From Acanthococcus lagerstroemiae (taxonomy: Eukaryota > Arthropoda > Insecta > Hemiptera > Eriococcidae), in NCBI GenBank assembly GCA_031841125.1, contig CM063109.1:8656321-8720320 (forward strand): a DNA stretch of 64,000 nucleotides, written 5' to 3'. Position numbers and translations under genes: made by a program. Within the stretch, counting starts at the first letter, position 1, and each line of letters begins with the position of its first letter. Below, in pieces: positions 56,716-64,000 of this stretch. The notes under the pieces were generated by a model. That model was given only the letters and a program-made list of their open reading frames with translations. It was not told the DNA's origin and did not search any database.

Positions 56716-57818
56716 TCTTGAAAATATAAGTAAAACTAACTATTGTGAAAATTTTTAAAACAAATAAAAATTTTTCAACTATAATATACAGGTATATGGA
56801 GCTAGTAGACCTGAGCCGCTGGGTGTAAACGCGCCAATCGCCGGGCAGTGTGAGTGGTGTCCAGGAAGGAGTATGATTGCCTCGAGATTCGGATGTTTGT
56901 GAAGACGTGTGCTGTATGCACCTGCTTTCTACGTAATCGTTTCAGCAATAAACCAGTTCTGCGTGACGTCACACCAGTGAGTTACTGTTAGCAAAAGTAC
57001 CCATATTTTTTCGTGCGGACGTATTGACTCTCATAAGAAAAACAACGGAGCCGAGATCATTGTGTTACTACCTGAGAATAAGAAATTTGTTAGAAAGCAA
57101 AGGTATCGATTAATCGATAAAGTATTGATTCGTGTTAAAAATAGCTTTTTTAATGTGTGTTACAGTAAATTGAGGTATTTAGGTCAAGAGGAGGGGCTCA
57201 AGTGTGAAGATAACAAGCACGGCATGGATATCATTCACAAATTCTACGTGTCACTCTTGAGGTCTGCGTTGGTGTCAGAGATGGCTCGTAGAATATAAAC
57301 TGAAATATACACGTAAATTCTAAATATATTCTGTGCGACGTAGTATATCCTAAATTGGACGTAAAATATGCATAAAATGTAGATATTGTATTTGTATGTA
57401 ATTGTTGCATTGTGATTAGTAAAAACATGGTGGAAAGTGGAGTGGAGTGAAGTGAGCAAGTGACTGACAGCGTGACAGGAATCCATTCGTGAGAAATTCA
57501 AACTATCCAGAAAGGGCAATTTTCGCATCGTACTTAGTTGGTTTTGTTGCAAAATTCGCGTTTCGCGTCCTGAGTCCTGAAAGTATAGATAGGATTTCAC
57601 CTCAGAGGTACAGTTTTCTTTCTTTTCAAGTTCAAGTGTACGAATTCTGTTTGATCATTTCAGTGTGAGTGTATGGTCTAATTAATGAAAATTTCTCAAT
57701 TTTCTTCAGATAACATTATTTTCCAACTGGTACTTATATTCTACATATATTATACATTTTCTACATATTCTACATGTAGAAAGTAGAATTGGGTTTTTGA
57801 ACCCTTCTCACTCTTTCC
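56716..57818. other. Intronic; repeat copy at 56950-57050, otherwise no gene
   Basis: 56950-57050 is the direct copy of 51121-51240. 57300-57370 and 57740-57785 have 'tctacatattctacatgtag'-type repetition like 23566-23925. The 57062-57298 ORF is not recognised. Confidence 0.45.
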
Positions 57819-58964
57819 CAGTGATGTTAGACAGAACGATTTATTGTCATTTTGTCGGATGAGCATTTCCCTTTTTTTTTAGTTATGTCATGAATTCTGT
57901 CATGTTCGGAGTTTTATCATTTTGTTTCTTCATAGTTTTGTTATGTCATGACAAAATTATTTTGTCATAATGCCAATACCTATCAATTTACAGGTATTCT
58001 TACATACAATCCTGTTCCACCAATCATCAATCTTATTCTAACACAGATTGCATACTCAGAGGCTAAACTGCAGACGACATAAATATATTATTCGTCATAT
58101 TGTTACATTTCTGAGATTGTTGATTCGTATTCCCAATTACCTTCACTGTTATGCCGCATTTCTTTCCTTCTTCAGTTGATATACTACAAGTTGACAAATT
58201 GGTGCTTTGATTGTAATTTATAAGTGAAATACTGGTGATAGAGGTTGAGGGACATCCCATACTTGATTGAGGTGGATTCCATTTTTTCAACTTCTTTTTT
58301 GACTCCTAATTTCTAATTCTAAACCAAACTGCTAACTGCTGAAGCTCCAGTCTAAAATTTTCTAACTTTTAACTATTCAACTTCAGTGTTTTGATGAACA
58401 AGGATAATTGAGATTCGAGAACTTCCTTTTGATAATACCGCAAACTGGACAGGAAAAGACAAACTTACAATATTACAATTTCAAAAGAGGAAAGACAATA
58501 GTATTCCATCATTCAGGGAAAAAAATCGCAAACTCCACCAAAATTAAAAGTGAAATGAGAGCCATGCCAAATAACTCTCTGATAACACAAATTATTAATT
58601 GGCTTCTGGCTTCCGTTGACTTGTGAAGTTTTGGCTGATCACTTATTTAACCCAAAGTGTCCGGGGAAAAAGATCTAATGTATGACTTAGTTTAGATACA
58701 TTTCCTATGATACCAGTTCATGTTCTTTCAGTCTTCCTTACTTTGTTACTTCTCGCTTCTTGTTCTTTTCCACCAACTTGCAACTTCACGCGATGACAAA
58801 ATGTCATAACAAAATTTTTCTGTAATTTTATTTTGTCATTGATTCAATTTTTTATTATGTCATTTCCATTTTGTCATATGACAAAACTGGTAAATGGTTT
58901 TTTCATTATGACAAAATTCCTCAAATTCAATTGTCATTTTGTTTTGTTATGTCTAACAACACTG
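57819..58964. mobile_element. 1146-bp hAT-like element, CAGTGATGTTAGACA ends
   Basis: The left end 'cagtgatgttagacagaacg' and the reverse complement of the right end, 'cagtgttgttagacataaca', are inverted repeats. Flanks 57811-57818 'ctctttcc' and 58965-58972 'ctgtttcc' match at 7 of 8. Both subterminal zones carry 'ttttgtcat' words as in 16452-16849. The middle (about 57980-58780) contains two short unrecognised ORFs and may be the remnant of an autonomous interior or a further insertion. Confidence 0.8.
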
Positions 58965-59077
58965 CTGTTTCCCCTCCGTTCTGCTCCATTCGGATTCCGC
59001 GACAAAGTGGGCGGCATCTAGTGGACGTTTTTATAACCAGCGAAAGAGTGATGATAGACCGATACGAGTGAATATTC

Positions 59078-59455
59078 CAGGGGTAGCAAACGAAACGAAA
59101 CGAAATAACGATTAATTTTTGTCTAAAATATTGAAACGAAATAACGAAACGAAAAAAAAAACGTTTAGTTTGCCATCCCTAGTTTTCTGATTTGTGATTT
59201 TTAGGATCGGCTACTAGTAGCCGAGCCTATTGCAACCACTTTCTAGGGTCGGGCAATAGTAGCCGAGCCTACTGTAATCGAAATTTCATTTCTTTTCCCG
59301 GGTGAGTTGAGTCAGGGTGAGTTCAGTAAATAGCAGGGATGGCAAACAAACGAAACGAAATAACGAAATTACGAAATAACGATTGATTTTTGTCAAAAAT
59401 ATTGAAACGAAATAACGAAACGGGAAAAAAACGGTTTCGTTTGCCCTCCTTGGAA
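59078..59455. repeat. Two hairpin-like 'gaaacgaaataacgaaacg' repeats flanking a short tandem
   Basis: Two blocks of about 110 bp, 59078-59182 and 59333-59452, each begin 'cagggatggcaaacaaacga' (or 'caggggtagcaaacgaaacg') and end 'gtttgccatccctag' (or 'gtttgccctccttgg'). Each looks like a small terminal-inverted-repeat element. Between them is 'tagtagccgagcct' twice, related to 5869-5925. Confidence 0.7.
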
Positions 59456-62400
59456 TATTCTTTACCAATGTTGTAGTTTGGTTTCTTATCCGTTTAATTT
59501 GGTGTTTCACTTTTCATTACACTTTACTTCTGATTCTCACTTTTATTTTGCAACTTAATTACTTCCTTGATCACTCTTTCATTTTCTTATCAGTAAGACG
59601 ACAGCAGCGCGCCACGAGGCCTGCGGAATCTGAATAGTTACTAAAAAAATTTTTTGAAGAACAGAACGAAAAACGAATGAGTTTTAGCAATTTTACCATA
59701 AAGTTGATGGTTCTCGAAATTCAGAGGTGTAGGAACCGATTTTTATAGAGTGCTTTCAGTGCCTGGAGGGGGAGAGAGACAAGCTCCTCCGGCATGACTG
59801 AAGATCATCTATGTCTTGACTTGGGAGCCAGTTCAGAGGAGATGGCGAAACAAAAATTTTGGTTGAAATTTTGTCCGAATTCTACGTTTTTCCGATCTAA
59901 TTGAGACAGTGAGAATTAAATGTAAGTCAGTTCTGATTTTTCCAGCTTGAGCCTGCGGATCATATTTGTAACTGTTAGAATATTCATTTTCATGATGAAG
60001 TAAGTCAGGTATTCTTTTTTTTCGCCAGATAGCCGCGCCAGCATTTTCAGTACTCAAGTAGAACAGTATCAATTCGCGTACAAGGGCGAAAAATTAAAAC
60101 TGACTTACACCACTTTTATTCTCAGTGTCTCAGTTCTCCTAGACTCAGTAATTTAAGACCTCGGGATCTCGAAGTTCGAAAATGGTGTCAGTACGGGGAT
60201 TTTGAGTGAATTTAGAAAATTACGTTGACAGTCTCGGACCTATATGCTGAGCTTAGTGGTATACATACACTTAATACGGTTATGGAATTTTTGTTCCCTC
60301 CTCATTAAAAATGTTCCGATGTTGAACTTATACTGTCTGAAAGAGGGCTGTTAGGTCACACGATCTGTTTCATTGTACAAGTGGAATAAACTTTTTGGCA
60401 ACAATTGAAAAGATACATCAAGATTCCGAGAATCAAAATTGACCCGATTAGTCAGCTGTGACTCGATGCAATATGGACGCCATCGTGAAAACAGTTGTGT
60501 GTACTTTCGATCGCCCCTCAGCGTGCCACTCTTTTGAATCACACCAATTATTGGAAATGTTCCTGCAGCATGTCCACTGCTCTGCTTTTCGTATATTTCG
60601 CATGAGTCACTCGTATCATTTTGATTCGTCCATCGCTGATCTTCTCGATTTCGGAAACTGAAAGTTTTCACGAACCTCAGCGGTACGATCTATAAGTACC
60701 TACGTCGTACGCGTTCACCTGATTTTGTAAATTTCAAGCTCATTAGCTTAATCGTATTTGGGAATGAAATTCGCGTTTCAAGCTAATGGCAGTCGGAATA
60801 TTGGCAACAAACCGTAATCAGTTCGAAATATGTGCGGTCTTCGGGAGTTCAGACAGTAAAAATATTATTGTCTCGTCTGACGTGCTGCGCTATTTTCCTC
60901 TCTGTATTCTTCTTCCTTTTCGCTGGCTTCTCAATCGAAAGTCACTCACTCCAATACAATCGAAACAGGTTTTTATCACAACCATTCTTCTAATAATGGT
61001 AAAGGTTATCTACTTGTACATTTTCCCTTGTGAATAATAATTATAAAGGTTAGTTTTCTTGTACTTGTCGGTTGATAAGTTTATTTCTGTATTCGATGAG
61101 GCACATTCAAATGAAATCATTATTGCAAACGGTTTTCGCTCGACGACAAAGAAGAAAAATGCCTTGGGATGCAGACACGTGTTCTGGGAAAGTAGCTTGA
61201 TCAGGGTTGAGTTTGAGGATTTCGTTCTAAGAGGAGCAAAACCTCATGAAAAACGTTCGAGGCGATCATACCCGAAGATGACTCAAGGACTCGTATTTTT
61301 GAAGGATGGTGAAACACTACTGGAGAATAACGAAAAATTGCGTATTCTCGAACAAAGCCGACGGAGATGGTTCAACATTTTTGAAAGTTTGGTTGTTTGA
61401 CCATGGAACCCCGTCCTAGTTATGGGAACATGCTGGAAACTTCCTTTCTTATACCGTGATATCAAATGTAAGCTCTTGAATGCTTGATGAAAGAGGACTG
61501 AAGCCTCGTGAATCCATGACTGATTCGACGTGCAGAGGATGGAAATAATGTTATGAAAGTTCCGTTAAAAGATTAAAGGTGCAACTGGTCGTCGATCCTG
61601 TCTGGATGGCAGCTGCATTCTGCATGGCTGTTGACTGTTTCTACGTTTCGGATTTTGTTTCTGTGTATAGAATATCTGTCAGAGACGTGCCGGAGGGAGG
61701 AAATCGATCGGAAGTGTGCTGACACCGAATTTGATTATGTAGTCCCAAACTTCGCCATTCTAAAACAGATGTACGATTGCTTTTGCTTTATGTGACTGGA
61801 GCGCGACTGCGAGCTGCGGTCTGCCCTCTCGTAATTTTATGTAGTAACAGAATGAATAATGGTGTGTTTTCCGTATTAGTCATTCGACGTTATTTTCATG
61901 CCTCCCCCGATATACGCGTTACTTCATCTGAAAATTGATAATTCACCAGTGTACTGCACGTGGAACTAATATCTCATGTACCGATAACGTATACCGTTGA
62001 GCTGTGGTGGAGAGCGTAGAGGTTGGGACCCAGACCCTGCTTGATCAGTCTAAAGCTTGTTGATGAAAACTCTTGAATTTTTAGAAAAATTCCCAAAGTT
62101 GCTTCGATCCTGAAGATCATTTTACCTTCCTCTGTGATCAAACCACTCCCTAAACAATTTCTGGAATAGCCCGCCATTTCATGTGTACATCGGCCTCTTG
62201 ATTCCGCTTTATAAAATGTAGGAAATTAAAATGACTAACACCTGCAAAAACAGTGATAGGCAACATATTCATGTTCAGGTAATACTGCTGGTTTGACCCC
62301 GCTTTGATGATTTGAGGTAACATTCTCATATTACATCGTTGTTAACGACTGTTGAATAGTCTTCCTTTCTCCTGAGGAGGGTTAAACTCAAAAATGTTGG

Positions 62401-63579
62401 GAGAATAATTTGTATATTTTTGTATACTGATGGCAGAAACTCTACTTATATGACCTTTTCCTAAAAAGTGTTCCTTTTTAGTATGATGACCCTTCTTCCG
62501 CATTTTCAAAGAGGCTACTGTCTTCCCTCTACGAACTGTAGGAGGTTGACTGGCCCTCATTTGCATTAACAAAGTGAGCTTTACGCAGTAACCGATTCAG
62601 GATGTAATCTTGGGACTGGGAATTCAGAATATGCTAGAACTGAATAATTTTATCTCCCACTCCACTTTTCATCAGTGTTTGCATCATTTATATACCGTGG
62701 AGATCGTAATGAGCAAGTAAACGGGAATATTTATGGTGTTTTGAACAGTTTGTGCTACTATTTTCTTATTGATGTTGAAAGTAAAATACGTTCTCCTCAA
62801 TGTAGCGTCAGATTCTCGTTTGGGAGACGATTTTTGGAGCATTTTCAACGTCCATCACTGAACTGGTCAATTTTTTCTTTCTGTGAAAGGAGAGGGCAGG
62901 AGAGATTGCCCTGAGAACTAGGAGAGCATCTTCAGTGCTCGTTTATAAATTATTCAGACCTTCCTAGACTTGTCTGAGGATTCTTTATGTCTCTTCGAGA
63001 TTTGATTAGAGTTCTTCAGAATTTGACCAAAACTTCTTATAACTCATTAAGTCTTCCTTGAAACTGTTGTAGACTTTTTCAAGACGCTTTAGGTTCCTTA
63101 GACGGTTTAAGACGCACACAGGCTTCTTTGGTCCTCTGTAAGACTGTTTTCTTAAGAATTTTTGATTAATACGTGTTTCCATCGACAAGGTAATTGACCC
63201 CATTGCTTCTTACATGTATTTAGCAAGATATACATTTTTCAGAAAGATTAAGCATTCAGAGTATTTTCAAAACTTGATTCAACACCTCGTTTTCCTTCGG
63301 TTTTAGTGATTATCATGTTCGTACTTACCTTAATGTGGTGATGGGAACTCGTTTAGTTTCTTGATGTACTCCCCTAAATGTGGCTGTGGAGATGTTTGCC
63401 GCGTCGTTAACAGCTTTCTCTACATGAAGATTTTGAGATGGTGGAAGGGAAATGAATGCTAGAATGCCTTTAAACTTCTATAATATTCTTTAAAAATTAA
63501 AATATTAATTAGATTGGATTGTATATTTTGTGGCTTTTTAATTTTGCATTCTATATCCTCTTTTCTTTTCTTGTTGCAG
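59456..63579. other. Intronic, no supported gene
   Basis: Mostly unique-looking. The 113-codon frame at 61059-61400 has mixed composition but no recognisable family or gene signals, and I do not call it. 62935-63150 has repeated 'aagactt' and 'agacttgtc' words resembling 31290-31450. The last 40 bases are the pyrimidine-rich acceptor of the next exon. Confidence 0.4.
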
Positions 63580-63634
63580 CACTGCCGGTAGTACCAATGC
63601 TGTGGCCATTGATAATAAAATAGAACAAGCTATG
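63580..63634 (+). CDS. bun: bunched/TSC-22 family, exon encoding the start of the TSC box
   Basis: A 55-base exon between the acceptor 'ttgttgcag' and donor 'ATG|gtgagt'. After completing the split Gly codon it encodes TAGSTNAVAIDNKIEQAM. AVAIDNKIEQAM is the highly conserved opening of the TSC box of TSC-22/bunched proteins; the next exon in the family begins DLVKSHLM, so the splice position also agrees with the family. The TSC box and following leucine zipper mediate homo- and heterodimerisation (family knowledge). The exon is shared by long and short isoforms in known genes, so a long-isoform first exon could splice here too. The rest of the gene lies beyond the window. Confidence 0.95.
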
Positions 63635-63772
63635 GTGAGTGACATTCTGTTTGTATTAATTATTATTTTATAATTAAGACTTGATAAAAGAATAAGCAAT
63701 GACAATACGAAGACATGAGTCTAGAACTGTTAGTGAGTTCAGATTAACAGACTAGACGATAAACTTAGCAAT
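63635..63772 (+). other. bun: Start of the next bun intron
   Basis: Begins 'gtgagtgacattctg' after the ATG codon. AT-rich. No exon with the DLVKSHLM sequence is present before the window ends, so the intron continues beyond 64000. Confidence 0.8.
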
Positions 63773-63874
63773 ATGGCGTACGTAGGTGAAACAGGTAGAA
63801 AATTTATAACCCGAATACAAAAACATGAAGGATCAAAGACAACCGGTCACTGGAAAACATTCAAATACTGGTGA
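63773..63874 (+). pseudogene. Penelope-like element GIY-YIG endonuclease fragment
   Basis: The frame reads MAYVGETGRKFITRIQKHEG, followed by SKTTGHWKTFKYW and a TGA. 'Y.GETGR…TRI.EH' is the core signature of the GIY-YIG endonuclease at the C-terminus of Penelope-like retroelements. Only about 34 codons remain. It is followed by a poly-A run at 63878-63891. It lies on the gene's sense strand, 139 bases after the bun exon. Confidence 0.72.
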
Positions 63875-64000
63875 TACAAAAAAAAAAAAAAGCAAGCAAA
63901 ATAAAGACAACTATGCTCTGAGACAGAATTGTGACAACAGTTACCAGAAATTCTATTAACCTACTGATGTTCAGCCATTCAAGTATCCCCTAACTCTAAA

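Larger units (their letters stand above)
29613..63579 (+). other. bun: Large bun intron, about 34 kb
   Basis: The donor 'gg|gtaagg' and the acceptor 'ttcttttcttgttgcag|c' with a long pyrimidine tract bound it. The intron is filled with transposon remains, listed separately. Alternative first exons for other bun isoforms could lie within it or upstream of the window, but I found none I can support. Confidence 0.7.

Noticed and set aside
61059..61400. 113-codon plus-strand ORF
   Set aside because: No recognisable motif, no signal or splice evidence; length is within chance expectation for a 64-kb window.

Overview
This is arthropod, most likely insect, nuclear DNA. It is AT-rich, with widely spaced coding exons and very dense, mostly decayed transposon remains. 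The repertoire (RTE-, Jockey- and R1/I-like non-LTR elements, mariner, pogo, hAT-like MITEs, a Penelope fragment and tRNA-derived SINEs) fits an insect with a moderately large genome. A hemipteran is possible, but I cannot place the species from sequence alone.

The one host gene I can support is a TSC-22/bunched family gene (bun; TSC22D in vertebrates) on the + strand. A CpG-rich region at about 28.4-30.06 kb holds a putative promoter, the 5' UTR and a first coding exon (ATG 29398, donor after 29612). The next exon is 63580-63634 and encodes AVAIDNKIEQAM, the family-diagnostic start of the TSC box. Reading phase across the two exons is exact (GG + C = Gly). The intron between them is about 34 kb, and the gene continues past the right edge, where the rest of the TSC box and the leucine zipper must lie.

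Region 1-28 kb, upstream of the gene, is intergenic or repeat-derived. In order it holds: a degenerate ~45-bp-period satellite (1-1770); a perfect-looking long palindrome (about 3.04 kb); several MITEs with target-site duplications (5478, 6422, 6761, 7800, 12213, 16452, and the nested pair 17283/17622); mariner transposase remnants including a head-to-head pair (19.7-22.3 kb); SINEs; and a decayed R1-like reverse transcriptase (24.9-26 kb).

Region 29.6-63.6 kb is the large bun intron. It holds a second non-LTR element with RNase H (32.7-33.7 kb), two tRNA-derived SINEs (one split by an insertion with an exact 8-bp duplication), three sense RTE fragments (one split by an insertion), one longer antisense RTE copy (46.1-48.3 kb), a Jockey fragment, a pogo-like deletion derivative, a 1.15-kb hAT-like element, and a few tandem duplications. 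One small ORF at 49300-49527, with a signal-peptide-like N-terminus and plausible flanking signals, is the only candidate extra gene in the intron. A Penelope-type GIY-YIG fragment lies 139 bases past the second exon.

The possible novelty lies in the repeat content rather than in a gene system: foldback MITEs with 9-10-bp duplications carrying paired GCCATTTT (YY1/Pho-like) motifs, one of them just upstream of the bun first exon; a family of TIR elements not assigned to a superfamily; and the small secreted-protein candidate. I see no CRISPR, operon or prokaryotic features.
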